DNA from: Branchipolynoe longqiensis
Lineage: Eukaryota > Annelida > Polychaeta > Phyllodocida > Polynoidae
Length of the DNA: 64,000 bases
Direction: 5' to 3'
Assembly: GCA_030323885.1 (NCBI GenBank)
Contig: CM059187.1
Span: 83,350,027 to 83,414,026 of the forward strand
The notes under the pieces were generated by a model. The model saw nothing but the letters and a program-made list of their open reading frames with translations, was not told where the DNA came from and made no database searches. Below, in pieces: positions 1 to 10,205 of this stretch; the first letter of the stretch is position 1, and every line of letters starts with the position of its first letter. The translations under genes were made by a program, and so were the position numbers.

Positions 1-650
1 ACCCCTCCCGCACCCCTCCCGCTCCCCTCCCGCTCCCCTCCCGCTCACCTCCCGCTCCCCTCCCGCACCCCTCCCGCACCCCTCCCGCCCCCTCCCATCC
101 CCTCCCTCACCTCCCGCTCCCCTCCCGCTCCCCTCCACTCCCCTCCCGCTCCCCTCCCGCTCCCCTCCCGCTCCCCTCCCGCTCCCCTCCCGCTCCCCTC
201 CCGCTCCCCTCCCGCTCCCCTCCCGCTCCCCTCCCGCCCCTCCGCTCCCCCCGCTCCCCTCCCGCTCCCCTCCCGCTCCCCTCCCGCTCCCCTCCCGCTC
301 CCTCCCGCTCCCTCCCGCTCCCCTCCGCTCCCTCCCGCCCCTCCCCTCCCGCTCCCCTCCCGCTACCTCCCGCTCCCCTCCCGCTCACCTCCCGCTCCCT
401 CCCGCTCACCTCCCGCTCCCCTCCCGCTCCCTCCGCTCACCTCCCAGTCCCCTCTCGCTCACCTCCGAGTCCCCTCCCGCTCACCTCTCGCTCATCTCCC
501 GCTCCCCTCCCGCTCCCCTCCCGCTCCCCTCCCGCTCACCTCCCGCTCACCTCCCGCTCCCCTCTCGCTCACCTCCCAGTCCCCTCTCGCTCACCTTCCA
601 GTCCCCTCCTGCTCCCTTCCCGCTCAACTCCCGCTCACCTCCCGCTCCAC
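1..650. repeat. C-rich minisatellite, ~10-11 bp unit
   Basis: Degenerate tandem array of CCCGCTCCCCT-like units at the left edge of the window, so its true start is not seen. Variants CTCACCT, CAGTCCC and TCTCGCT appear towards the right end. The other strand is a run of GGGGAGCGGG units, with many closely spaced G-tracts that could form G-quadruplexes. Stop-free frames across it are a by-product of low complexity and are not called as genes. Confidence 0.95.
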
Positions 651-1446
651 TCTGGTTACCCGCCCTCTTCCCTTCCAGTCCCCTCCCTGCCACCCCGCAC
701 TCTGCGCCCCCATCCATCTGGCTGCCTTTGCATGCTGCACACGTTCTGTATATACCAGATCGCTGACGAGTACAAACGTGATTATTGTCCCCCATCACCC
801 GGGCAGCCAGGCAGCCGGGCAGCCAGGCAGCCCGGCAGCCGGACAGCTGGGTAGACTCACAGTTTGACAGCCGGCAGTGACCCTGGTCCTGTGTATGGAA
901 GAGGCTTCGTCTGACCCTACACGCGTTTGATGTATAATACATATACGGGTAGTCTATTGTTGCATATTGCACCTGCCCGTCATCTACAGTACAGTTCTGT
1001 TAGAACATCCCGCTCCCCTCCCGCTCCCCTCCCGCTCACCTTCTGCTCCCCTCTCGCTCACCTCCCAGTCCCCTCCCGCTCACCTCCCGCTCACCTCCCG
1101 CTCCACTCTGGTTACCCACCCTCTTCCCTTCCAGTCCCCTCCCTGCCACCCCGCACTCTGCGCCCCCCCCCCCACTCCATCTGGCTGCCTTTGCATGCTG
1201 CACGCTTTCTGTATATACCAGATCGCTGACGAGTACAAACGTGATTATTGTCCCCCATCACCCGGGCAGCCGGTCAGCTGGGTAGACTCACAGTTTGACA
1301 GCCGGGCGGCCCGGCAGTGACCCTGGTCCTGTGAATGGGAGAGGCTCTGTCTGACCCTACACACGTTTGATGTATAATACATATACTAGTAGTCTATTGT
1401 TGCATATTGCACCTGCCCGTCATCAACAGCACGGTTCTGTTAGAAC
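645..1446. repeat. Tandem segmental duplication, ~450 bp period
   Basis: Positions 645-1006 and 1101-1446 are two closely similar copies of one segment. Each starts CTCCACTCTGGTTACCC, runs through a CAGATCGCTGACGAG stretch and a GGGCAGCC mini-array, and ends TCTGTTAGAAC. Copy 1 has more GGCAGCC units. A short piece of the C-rich minisatellite (1007-1100) separates them, so the duplicated unit probably included array DNA. Confidence 0.9.
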
Positions 1447-1467
1447 CGCACTCAATTCACAAGTTCA

Positions 1468-1665
1468 TGAGCAAGTGTCATCGGGCTGATGAAAGTGGGA
1501 AATATTGCACCTACAGCGGGAATCGAACCGACATCTCGTGCATTTCAGTCCCGTGTGCTAACTATTATCCCAAGTAGTCTTGCTGATGTCACCACCCGAC
1601 CTACGCCTACCTGTCTATGTGGCTTCTCACCTGATAGGTCAGCACATCCTACACTCGTTCCCCCA
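1468..1665 (-). repeat. SINE-B copy (tRNA-like, diverged)
   Basis: On the minus strand it carries a B-box-like GGTTCGATTCC followed by GCAATATTTCCCACTTTCATC. Upstream lies the family's leader, including TGACCTATCAGG and CACATAGACAGG. It matches the copies near 1.8, 20.0, 33.9 and 34.2 kb. Being tRNA-derived, it should use an internal Pol III promoter. Confidence 0.8.
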
Positions 1666-1710
1666 GAATTGTAATACTTGGAAATGGTCATTTAATGTTT
1701 AGATTTATAT

Positions 1711-1967
1711 CCATACAGGCATTGCACTTACACATGGTAGATTCAACAACAGTACAGCGCGTAGCTTGTACAGGATCCTGGCCATAGCTACCAGTGTCAT
1801 GGGGGTGATAAAAATGGGAAATATTGCACTTAAAGCTGGAATCAAACCCACATCTCTTGCATTCCTGGCCAGTGTCATAACCATTACACCAGCTAGGTTC
1901 ACTGGTATCACCACCCTACCCACGTCTACCTGTGTATGGGGCTCCTTGCCTGATAGGTCAGTGCAGA
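1711..1967 (-). repeat. SINE-B copy (near full length)
   Basis: The minus strand reads from TCTGCACTGACCTATCAGG through a tRNA-like block (GGTGTAATGGTTATGACAC, then GTGGGTTTGATTCC) to GCAATATTTCCC and a tail ending GTGTAAGTGCAATGCCTG. The same order is seen at 33847-34167 on the plus strand. The tRNA-like part lies about 80-100 bp inside the conserved unit. Confidence 0.85.
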
Positions 1968-2687
1968 TTATTACACAAGTAAGAACACAATTTGTACGCA
2001 AGTGTTATTTGCTATATAAAGTAGGGCTATGTAAGGGAGGGAAGGATACAGACGAGTGTTGGGTCAGACACTTTTATTGAGCGTCTAGGCATAGCACAAT
2101 AACAGGCATACCGGTAAAAGTTTGAAATCGCGTATAGAAGTGACAGCCTGGCTGAGCTTGCCGAGGCAAACGCCCGTTGGTGGTGCTAGTAGTAGGCAAC
2201 CGGGGCAAATCCGGGCAAGTCAGCGATTGGACAATAATATATCGAAGTAACGTAATGGCAAATAATAAATAATAAAGGATTCTCTGCCTATTTATATCTG
2301 CATAATTAATTATACATCCCATATAGATTCGCTTCAAATTTACTGGGGTATAACATTCAGGAATGGATCGCTTTAATTTTTGTTTAATCATAGATGCCAT
2401 ACTGGATCAGTAAAAAGTTGCATTGACCCGCGATTTGATCAACTATCTTACAATATGGCATCTCTATAAGAATCAGTATCTAAGTGAAAGGCCGAACCAA
2501 TACCGAGATTGTACCTGTGTTTGGTTCACACACATCGGGCGCTGAATAAATGCCTGAGACATGAACTATTGCATGTGAAATACTCACATGAGCAGGGGCT
2601 TGTGTACACTGCGAAACCGCAGGGTTAGCTCTCATGAACGGTGCATGGTCGGCGTCGGTGACCGGTGGGAGGGAAAGGAGGCTGTTT
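1968..2687. other. No gene seen; holds one dispersed 90-bp repeat
   Basis: Mostly AT-rich, non-repetitive sequence without a recognisable coding region. Positions 2551-2640 (TGCCTGAGACATGAACTATT onward) are a near copy of 6052-6141. The two copies bracket the SINE-A/NgaroA block. Confidence 0.6.
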
Positions 2688-2856
2688 GGTTGGTTGTTGG
2701 AGTTTAACATCCTGGCAACATCTACGGTCATATCAGGACGGGTACTGACTTGTGACAGTGCGCACTCATGGCAACTATTAAGTGCTGCCCCACTGGGAAA
2801 CCAGGTGGTCTCTCCTTGGCCTGTCTCCATGACCTGTTATCCCACTCAGTCACATT
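2688..2856 (-). repeat. SINE-A, 3' half, split by NgaroA
   Basis: Minus-strand 3' part of the commonest SINE in the window (SINE-A). It contains the family motifs TATCAGGACGGGTAC, TTGTGACAGTGCGCACTCATG and CCCACTCAGTCACATT as read on the plus strand. The copy stops at CACATT, where NgaroA begins. Its other half resumes at 5539 with ATCCCGACATTGAG, as expected for one interrupted copy. Confidence 0.92.
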
Positions 2857-3099
2857 GGTCGCAATGCAAAGCATTGCGCTTGATGCGAGGAGAGGAAGAG
2901 ACCCTCCCCCCGCCTCCCCGGTCGTCGCGCAGCATTCTCACCTCGCGCGACGCCCGCCTCTCAGCTTTCTTCCTCCCCCCTCCCCCCGCCTTGCTTTCGC
3001 ACCTCACCTGTCACCACCCTCCTGCCCGCCCTTATAAGGCCGCCCGCCGGCCTCCCTCAGTCATTCGCCTTCCAGCCGTCCTCCACGCTCTGCCCTTTC
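2857..3099 (+). repeat. NgaroA split repeat A1
   Basis: 243 bp, matching A2 (4998-5240) with only a few substitutions. It begins GGTC followed by a 7-bp dyad, GCAATGC and GCATTGC separated by 3 bp. It also holds the TATA/initiator pair described separately. Confidence 0.93.
3033..3062 (+). promoter_or_regulatory. Candidate TATA and initiator of NgaroA
   Basis: TATAAGG begins at 3033 and TCAGTC, a match to the invertebrate initiator consensus, at 3057-3062. The spacing of about 24 bp suits a Pol II core promoter. The same pair is in A2 (TATAAGG near 5173). The gag ATG follows at 3150, giving a short leader. Inferred from motifs only. Confidence 0.5.
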
Positions 3100-3149
3100 T
3101 CCACCGCTGCTTCACCTCGGACCGCTGCCCCGCCTCAGGCTCCTACACC

Positions 3150-4282
3150 ATGCCCGGACACGGAAAGGGAAGAGGCCGCAAGAGCTCCCGGGCGACCGCC
3201 CTGGCCACGCCGGGACCCTCCTCGGGCTCGCCCGGAGACACCTCAACACCTCCGGCCCCGGCTTTCCCCTCGGCGACCTCGGGCGCCGACACAGCCCTCA
3301 TACTCGAGGCCCTGCAGCACCTCACTACGCGCATGGACGCCCTCGAGTCGGGGGGAGCCCGAGGAGCACCGGAGCAACTACAGGCGGCGTACACTGCCCC
3401 AGCTCCTCGGGCGCGGGCCGCCGCCGGGGCCCGGCCCCCGCCGCCACCTCAAGCGACTCTGCCCGGCGCAGCCCACCCCCACTACCAACAGTACGACCGC
3501 CTCGACGCCCAAGGCGGGCCCGCTCCCTCCCCCCCGCCTACCTCCAGGACGTCGCCGAGGAGCACACCCCAGCATCCGCGGCCGACGCCGTCCGCAACAT
3601 CCTCGCTTCCGCCGAGGCGCACCGCACCACCAGGTGCCAGGGCATTCCCTCGGGCTACATTTTCCCCTCGGACCTCGTGGAGAGGGGTCCCGAACGGAAG
3701 CCGGTGAAGAGGGGGGAGGCAACCAGGGACGAATACAACCTCGCCCTCCTCACCCTCGCCAACCATCCAGCCTTCCCCGCGCACTCCGTCCAGGGCCTAC
3801 ACCACCACCACCTCACCGTGATGAGGGACATCCTGGTGCATCCGTGGCCTACCGTCCGCCGCTATTCCGAGGCCATCTTCACTTGGATAGCGGACGGGAG
3901 ACTTCCCCACGGATGCCATGACCCGGTGGCCCTCAACATGCTGAGGATGGACTCCCTCACCACGCCCGCCGCCCCGGCAACACCAGCTCCCCGAGGTGAG
4001 GATGGGGCCCGAGGCGCACACCTGCCGCGGCCCCAAGTCGACACCCGCATCGCCTACGATAGGCACACTCACGGGGCCCCCTGCCCCGCCTGGAACCGCG
4101 AGCCCGCCTCGTGCGAATGGGCCCCCGTCGGGGAGGCCCACGGCGAGGTGGGAGACAGGTACCGGCACGTGTGCACCTACTGCGCCAACGTACGGCGCAT
4201 ACTAACCATGCACAGCGAGGCCGGGTGCCTCACCAAGCAAGCCCGTGAGCGCCAGACCCCCGCCGCCTCGGCGGATTTTTGA
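3150..4282 (+). pseudogene. gag: Ngaro-like gag, one frameshift
   Basis: Capsid-like protein of a YR retrotransposon. The ATG at 3150 follows CACC. The first part is Ala/Pro/Ser-rich with a short heptad-like stretch (LILEALQHLTTRMDALE). The frame is lost at the C7 tract 3529-3535. In the next frame the protein continues with AYLQDVAEEH and then reads to the TGA at 4280-4282. The C-terminal half has RRYSEAIFTWIADGRLPHG and a Cys/His cluster (PCPAW, CTYC, H, C). Both correspond to RRWSEGVFTMIADGRLPHG and PCSKW, CAWC in NgaroC Gag. Both proteins end in ADF, encoded by GCGGATTTTT right before the stop. Homology to NgaroC is seen directly; the capsid role is inferred from family position. Confidence 0.82.
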
Positions 4283-4754
4283 TCCGCCGGCCCCCCCCGG
4301 CCGGCCCGGGGGGCCCTCCCCGGCGCCTCACCCACACCACTGCCGACAGCCCCGTGACCTCCACCGACAACCCCTCACTGATCGAAACGCCGCCCAGACG
4401 AAGCCGGGGATCATCACCTCGCACCTCACACCTCAGACGACACAGCCCAGCCTCACAAGGGACCCTCCCCAGACAGCGCAGCCGCCGACCCTCATGACAC
4501 CGCCTTCATCAACCCGCCCGACCCGACCCCGACTCCCACCCCGCCCAGCCCTGAGGAGTTCGCTGCCCCCCTGTTTGACCCTCGCCGGACCTCCTTCCCT
4601 CAGGCCTCAGGAGCGGGCCTCCCTTTTTTGGCTGCCCGCTCCCCCTCCACGTAGGCCCCGGACCCTCCTCTCACCCAGACCTGCTTCTCCGGCCCCCCGC
4701 CTCGGGCGCCCCATGCCCCCGCCTCGGGCGCGCCTGGAGCACTCTCCTACTCTT
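4283..4754 (+). pseudogene. Pro/Thr-rich remnant after gag (deleted pol)
   Basis: Pro, Arg, Thr and His-rich sequence between the gag stop and B1. In NgaroC the matching place holds a His/Thr/Pro-rich leader of the pol frame before RT starts. The -1 frame is open for about 70 codons from the gag stop and ends at 4497. No RT, RNase H or recombinase motif remains, so an internal deletion of more than 2.5 kb is inferred by comparison with NgaroC. A GGCCCCCC/GGGGGGCC inverted repeat lies just after the gag stop. Confidence 0.55.
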
Positions 4755-4997
4755 TGGCGGAGGGCTCCTCGGCCCCCCCCCCTCACCAGAACTCTTTTAC
4801 CTTTGACATTGCTCCTTATGAGCCCCTGTTGTATTTATCCTTGTTTCTGCTCCTTGGAACCTTACTTGCCTCTGTCCTTATTTTCCTTTGTTTTCCACTG
4901 CTGCTATGTACCCTGTATAACCCCTCTGTTGCCAGAGGTGCCTCAATAAACGCCTCCTTTTCCCATCCCCACCTTGCCTTCTTCCTTTTCGCGCATC
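4755..4997 (+). repeat. NgaroA split repeat B1
   Basis: Begins TGGCGGAGGGCTCC and ends GCGCATC, where A2 follows directly with GGTCGC. Nearly identical to B2 (5293-5538), which has a longer C-run. Contains a short hairpin (CTCTG/CAGAG) and AATAAA at 4945-4950. Confidence 0.93.
4945..4950 (+). terminator. AATAAA poly(A) signal in B repeat
   Basis: AATAAA within CCTCAATAAACGCC, repeated at 5486-5491 in B2. With the promoter motifs in A and this signal in B, a transcript would run from A into B, as expected for a retroelement with split repeats. Functional use is inferred. Confidence 0.5.
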
Positions 4998-5240
4998 GGT
5001 CGCAATGCGAAGCATTGCGCTTGATGCGAGGAGAGGAAGAGACCCTCCCCCCGCCTCCCCGGTCGTCGTGCAGCATTCTCACCTCGCGCGACGCCCGCCT
5101 CTCAGCTTTCTTCCTCCCCCCTCCCCCCGCCTTGCTTTCGCACCTCACCTGTCACCGCCCTCCTGCCCGCCCTTATAAGGCCGCCCGCCGGCCTCCCTCA
5201 GTCATTCGCCTTCCAGCCGTCCTCCACGCTCTGCCCTTTC
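4998..5240 (+). repeat. NgaroA split repeat A2
   Basis: Same 243-bp length as A1, starting GGTCGCAATGCGAAGCATTG. It joins B1 directly, forming the B1/A2 junction that acts as the circle-junction equivalent. A 52-bp spacer (5241-5292) separates it from B2. Confidence 0.93.
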
Positions 5241-5292
5241 GCTTCCACCCACCCACCCAACTGTCTCTTCCTCTCATCTCTTCCCTTTCAGC

Positions 5293-5538
5293 TGGCGGAG
5301 GGCTCCTCGGCCCCCCCCCCCCCCTCACCAGAACTCTTTTACCTTTGACATTGCTCCTTATGAGCCCCTGTTGTATTTATCCTTGTTCTGCTCCTCGGAA
5401 CCTTACTTGCCTCTGTCCTTATTTTCCTTTGTTTTCCACTGCTGCTATGTACCCTGTATAACCCCTCTGTTGCCAGAGGCGCCTCAATAAACACCTCCTT
5501 TTCCCATCCACGCCATGCCTTCTTCCTTTTCGCGCATC
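5293..5538 (+). repeat. NgaroA split repeat B2 (right end)
   Basis: 246 bp, differing from B1 mainly in C-run length and a few substitutions. It ends GCGCATC, after which the interrupted SINE-A resumes with ATCCCGACATTGAG. Confidence 0.93.
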
Positions 5539-5708
5539 ATCCCGACATTGAGTCAACCAGTCCTTGCCCTATCCTAATAATCTCGAGTGCCTGGCTAGGA
5601 AGTGACATGTTTCAATTTTAAAGTCATTGGTTTGACTAGACCGGGAACCAAACTCTCAATCGCCCACAGGCGAGGCCCATGCTCTAACCGATTAGGCCAA
5701 CGCGCCCA
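5539..5708 (-). repeat. SINE-A, 5' half, with a different tRNA head
   Basis: Continues the SINE-A copy broken by NgaroA. On the minus strand the head reads GGGCGCGTTGGCCTAATCGG, then TTAGAGCATGG, unlike the usual GACGGGATGGCCGAATGAG head of other copies. The A box is clear (TGGCC...GGTTAGAGCA), while the B box (GGTTCCCGGTC) is degenerate. Body motifs GTCAAACCAATGAC and CTTCCTAGCCAGGC are shared. Confidence 0.85.
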
Positions 5709-6235
5709 GTGTGAAATGAGGCTGGTTGTGGGTAATTTAGGTCACTGCGCTAAAACAAGCAGTAAACAGCCGAGACCTGTGGCCAGTGTCACCCTGCAAA
5801 TATTGATATTGCGGTTATTCAAAGCAAAGTCTCGTCACTATGCATCTTTGGAGGTGTGTTAACCATCAGAATATCAAGGCGGAACAATATGAACTGGGAT
5901 GTGATGAGGTTAAACTGGGTTTCATGTATGTATGATTCGGCAAATGAGCGACAAGAAGTGCAGGTGAAAAGAATATATTAATGACGACACGGGAGAGACG
6001 CGACACAAGGCATAAGATGAAAATATACATATTGTAATACATAGCCAGCTCTGCCTGAGACATGAACTATTGCGTGTGAAGTACTGACATGAGCAGGGCC
6101 GTGTGTACACTGCGCAATAGCAGGGTTATCTCTCAGTACGGTTGAGTTGCGAGCTCACTAGGGAGTGACGCAGTGACTGCCGGGAGGGGGGAGTTCTTGC
6201 GGCCAGAACAGAACTCCGGCGGCCAGAACTCCCCC
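5709..6235. other. No gene seen
   Basis: AT-rich unique-looking sequence. The only repeat noted is 6052-6141, the partner of 2551-2640. Confidence 0.6.
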
Positions 6236-7049
6236 GTCGCACCCAGTCATGCACTCACCCACTCACCCCGCCATCACACACCCACCTACTCAACTCACCC
6301 AGTCACCCACTCACCACACCTTAATCCACACACCACCTCGCCTCACCCATACCCACTTACCTATTAACCACCCACTCACCCACTCAATCACTCATCCTCA
6401 CTCAGTCGGCTACAATCATCTCCCATCCACTCACTCTCACCCATGCGCCCTCACCCACTCATTCACCCTCTTACCCACTCACCCATTAAATCACTCACCC
6501 ACCTACCCTCATTCGCTGAACCACCCACCCTCACCTCACCTCACCTCTCTCACCTCGCACTCACCTCTTCACTTTCTCCCACCCACCCTGACTTACCCAC
6601 CCACCCTCACTCACCCTCACCCACAGTCACTCACCCTCGCCAAGTAGTGCACCATGATCCAGCCATATAGCAACTCACCCTCTCACACCATCACCTACCC
6701 ACCCTGACCCACACTCTCCCACACTCACCCACACTCACCTACCCTCACCCAGTAACCCACAACCACCACCCACTCACATAGCATTGCACCCACGCACACC
6801 CCCACCTACCACCACTCACCTACACTCACCCACACTCACCTACCCTCACTCAGTAACGCACAACCACCACCCACTCACATAACAATGCACCCACGCACAC
6901 CCCCACCTACCATCACTCACCTACACTCACCCACACTCACCTACCCTCACCCAATAACCCACCACCATCACCCACTCACATAGCAATGCACCCACGCACA
7001 TCCTCACCTACCCACACTCATCCACACCCACCCACCCTCACCCCCGTCC
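6236..7049. repeat. CACTCACCC-type array with a 101-bp higher-order unit
   Basis: Long low-complexity array built from CACTCACCC, CACCCACC and CCCACTCAC. Between about 6713 and 7010 a higher-order unit of 101 bp repeats three times, anchored by ACACTCACCTACCCTCAC at about 6731, 6832 and 6933. Each unit carries CACTCACATAGCA and GCACCCACGCACA. Confidence 0.92.
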
Positions 7050-7221
7050 CTGTTTGGCACGGTCTTCGAGCACTTTGGTTTTGTTAAAGCCATATCAAAT
7101 TTCGGAAGTTCTATAAGTGCCAGAGCTGAGATCGGATAGCAAGCCTCCATTTCCTAACCGGCAACAATATCGCACAAGTCCCGCCATCCCACATCATGCG
7201 CCGAGCGCGGAGCCTGATGCT

Positions 7222-8027
7222 CTGAGCCTGAGTCCAAGGCCAGTCCCAGCCCCAACCCCAACCCCAGCCCTGACCCCACTCCCAGCCCCAGTCCTTACCC
7301 CAGGCCCATTCTCAGCTCCAGCCACAACCACAACCACTACCCTAGCCACAGCGTCATCCCAGCCACACTCCAAGCCACACTCCAGCCACATCCCCAGCCA
7401 CATCCCCAGTCTCAGCCAGCCACAGGCTCAGCAACATCCACAGACTCAGCCAAAGGCACAGGCAGAAGTACAGGCACATACACATCCCCAGCCCCAGCCA
7501 AAGCCCCAGCCCCAGCCAAAGCCCCAGCCCCAACCACAGCCCCAGTCACAGCCCAGCCACAGCTCCAGGCACAGCCGCACACCAAGCCACACTCCGAGTC
7601 ACAGCCAGTCAGATCACCATCCACAGCCACAGTCCCAACCTCAGTCACACCCACATCAACAGCCACCATCCACAGCATCAGCCAGAGCCACAACCACAGG
7701 CACAGACACAGACACATCCTTAGCCTCAGCCCCATCTACATCCACATCTACATCCGCAGCAACAGCCCCAGCCCCAGGCAGAACCCCAGCACCAGTCCCA
7801 GCCACAGCCACAGCCACAGCCACATCCCCAGCCACAGCCCGGTCCACACCCCCAGCGACAACGGCACCCAGAACCTCAGCCACAACCAGTGTCACATCCA
7901 CAGCCACAGCCGCATCTCCAGCTACAACCAAAACCCCGACCACAACCGCAGCCCAAGCCACAGCCACAGCCACAACTCCATTTCCAACCACAGCCCCAGT
8001 CTCAGCCACAGCTCCATTCCCATCCCT
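7222..8027. repeat. CAGCCA/CAGCCC hexamer array
   Basis: Imprecise hexamer array (CAGCCC, CAGCCA, CACAGC). Since the unit is a multiple of three, frames stay open for up to 341 codons and encode Gln-Pro, Thr-Ala or similar strings. There is no domain, and openness is explained by period and composition, so no gene is called. A related short array is at 46425-46515. Confidence 0.9.
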
Positions 8028-8181
8028 AGACCATGCCGGCACGAAGGGCGGGAAGCAAAGCCTGTCGACAGGCATGGGGACAAAGGGGTTCGCATTGCTG
8101 AACCCGGCATCGCGTGATAGCCCAGAGGGGGGGGGGGGGTGACCAGTGGTGGGTGTTGATGGGTGGTGGGGTGGGAACTTG

Positions 8182-8734
8182 AGCTGTGTTTAGACGGGCA
8201 ATTCCAAACCGATTTAAGACAAAGCAATTTATATGAATCGATTTAGTGGCGCGTTTACACGTACCGAGTTTGAAGGCGGAAATCGATATCTGCGCATGAG
8301 CAAGTCCATACGAACCAGCGCCAGTTTTGGTTAGTCGACATCGCCAGTAGAGAGTGTGTTCGACCTAGATATGTATGGACTGAATCATATTGGTTTGTGA
8401 CGGTCAAAACTTCTACTGGGCAGTGAAACCCTAAAAATAAATGATGAAAAAAATATCTGTGCACAGCTAGCGGTTTCATAGACTAAATTCTATTATATGC
8501 GCTTTTGATCGACCGGAAAGTCAACAAACTAAGGTCTTGACTGTGCATGCATGTGACGCGCTTAAGCTAGATTGCTTCATCTATACTACCTCGCAAGGTG
8601 GTTTACATATACCGATTTATATGAATCGATTCAGCCCTAAAACGCCATAGCGTCGCGTTTACACGCCAAATGTAAATCGATCTAGACAACTGGTATTATA
8701 TGAAGCGTTTTAACTCGCCCGTGTAAACACGGCT
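8182..8734 (-). mobile_element. Foldback/TIR element F, copy 1 (553 bp)
   Basis: Starts AGCTGTGTTTAGACGGGC and ends GCCCGTGTAAACACGGCT, so the ends are inverted repeats. It is flanked by TTG at 8179-8181 and 8735-8737, a 3-bp duplication. The core (CGGAAATCGATATCTGCGCA and CACAGCTAGCGGTTTCATAG) is shared in opposite orientation with 36641-37250. A 3-bp target duplication is typical of PIF/Harbinger-like transposons, but no transposase is present. Confidence 0.85.
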
Positions 8735-8737
8735 TTG

Positions 8738-9072
8738 GACTCTCCTACACATATCAGGAGTGTCAGGATCAATATGCGAATGCTTTCTAGTTGAATACAT
8801 AACTTTTAATGCAATGGGACCTCATTGGCTTAACATAGGTTTAATAAGGCATGGCGGGAGAGAATGTTTGAAGAAATGACTTAATGTGGAAGAAAAGCAA
8901 AATTGCACATTTACAATTCAAATTGAATGTGTTTTTTTGGTGGTGTGTTGTGTTGTGGTGGTTGACACTTCCTTTAAGTCAGAAACGGAAATTAAGCGAA
9001 CACCTACAATTTCGCCGAAATTGTTGGAACTAGTCGTCAATAAACACAATTAAAGATCACGAGTATATGTAT
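8738..9072. other. No gene seen
   Basis: AT-rich filler with a GTGGTGTGTTGTGTTGTGG run near 8940. No coding signal. Confidence 0.55.
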
Positions 9073-9199
9073 GTGAATTCAGTGTGAATGCAGTGTGAAT
9101 GCAGTGTGAATACAGTATGAATGCAGTGTGAATGCAGTGTGAATACAGTATGAATGCAGTGTGAATGCAGTGTGAATGCAGTGTGAATGCAGTGTGAGT
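9073..9199. repeat. Short decamer minisatellite (GTGAATGCAG)
   Basis: About a dozen copies of a 10-bp unit, GTGAATGCAG or GTGAATACAG. It is the same unit as the large satellite at 10206-12328, about 1 kb away. Confidence 0.93.
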
Positions 9200-9321
9200 A
9201 TTACACGAGAACACAACTGCAATGCTATGCTGCAAGTCTACCCAAGAACATGTATTATTACTCAAATGGATCGGACTCGCCCCACCCCCGTTCCCCACCC
9301 CCTGAAAGTAAAATATTTACA

Positions 9322-9730
9322 TTAAAGTTGCATAGTCGGAACACTTTTGAATTGTTGTCTTATCTTTTAGATAAATATATCAAATTGATCAACATGACCT
9401 ACTAATCATTAGTACGGAATCAATTTGATTACAAAGGGCTAGTTTTGAAGCAATTTCAGCTAAAATAACCCAAAATACTTTCGACAAGCTTTCCAAAAGT
9501 CCTCTCGCTATGACTGGTACTGACCTCTCGCGATGACCACATGATGTGGAATGACCTAAATAACAAAAATAGCCTTGTCACCTAACGTAGTAAATTCACT
9601 GATTATTCTATATATGCTGTCCCAAATCACTAGTTAATTTACCAATATCTAAGCTGGATATGTATAATTAAATGAAAATACATGTTCTGGTTTTGACAAA
9701 TTAATATTTCATCGGACCATGCAACTTTAA
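9322..9730. mobile_element. TTAA-flanked MITE, copy 1
   Basis: Inverted ends AGTTGCATAGTC and GACCATGCAACT, each flanked by TTAA (9322-9325 and 9727-9730). The interior is AT-rich and non-coding. TTAA target duplication is the rule for piggyBac-like transposons, but the termini do not start CCC, so superfamily placement is open. Confidence 0.8.
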
Positions 9731-10205
9731 AATGTAGGTTTAAATGTGGATGCGGAGGTCAAAATCAGGTGCATGGAGTCCTCGAACTGAGGAGGTTCGG
9801 GAATCAGCAGAGAGTGGCTGGTAAATGTGAGTGGTGCATAAACTACATCGAGCATCCAATCAATATGTCTCTATACTGGCACTACGCACCATTTAATATT
9901 CTGTATGAAGCAACTCACATTAGCCTCAGCATGAGCGAGAGTGTTAGGTTACCAGACTTATATTAACTGTGCCGAGCATGCGCAGTTTGTATTATACGAG
10001 AACACAACTGGCGCTCTCACTCGGAGCATCCGGGAGGGGTCTGGAGGGGTGGCTTTGCACGCTAGGGCCTAAAAAAGGTTTCCTTAAAAAATGGCCATGT
10101 ACAAAGGCTGCACTTAGTGTGAACAGCACTGGTGGCAATCAACATGGGGATACTAGGCTTACATAAACAGAGCTGTGCAGTTTGGAGGAAAGGGGTTGTA
10201 GGTGT
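9731..10205. other. No gene seen
   Basis: Unique-looking sequence between the MITE and the satellite. TATTACACGAGAACACAACTG near 9202 recurs near 9991 as TATACGAGAACACAACTGG, so the short and the long decamer arrays share flanking sequence. Confidence 0.55.

Larger units (their letters stand above)
2857..5538 (+). mobile_element. NgaroA: deleted Ngaro-like YR retrotransposon
   Basis: Element of 2682 bp with split direct repeats: A1 2857-3099, B1 4755-4997, A2 4998-5240, B2 5293-5538. This A1-body-B1-A2-B2 order is the known signature of Ngaro and PAT elements. The body keeps a frameshifted gag and a proline-rich remnant. Reverse transcriptase, RNase H and recombinase are missing, so it depends on a helper. 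A1 and A2 are both 243 bp and nearly identical, which suggests a recent insertion. It lies inside a SINE-A copy at CACATT^ATCC with no target duplication. The Gag is homologous to that of NgaroC. Confidence 0.9.

Noticed and set aside
7117..8142. 341-codon frame rich in Gln, Pro, Thr and Ser
   Set aside because: It follows from a hexamer array without stop codons; all frames show similar low-complexity strings and no domain is present.
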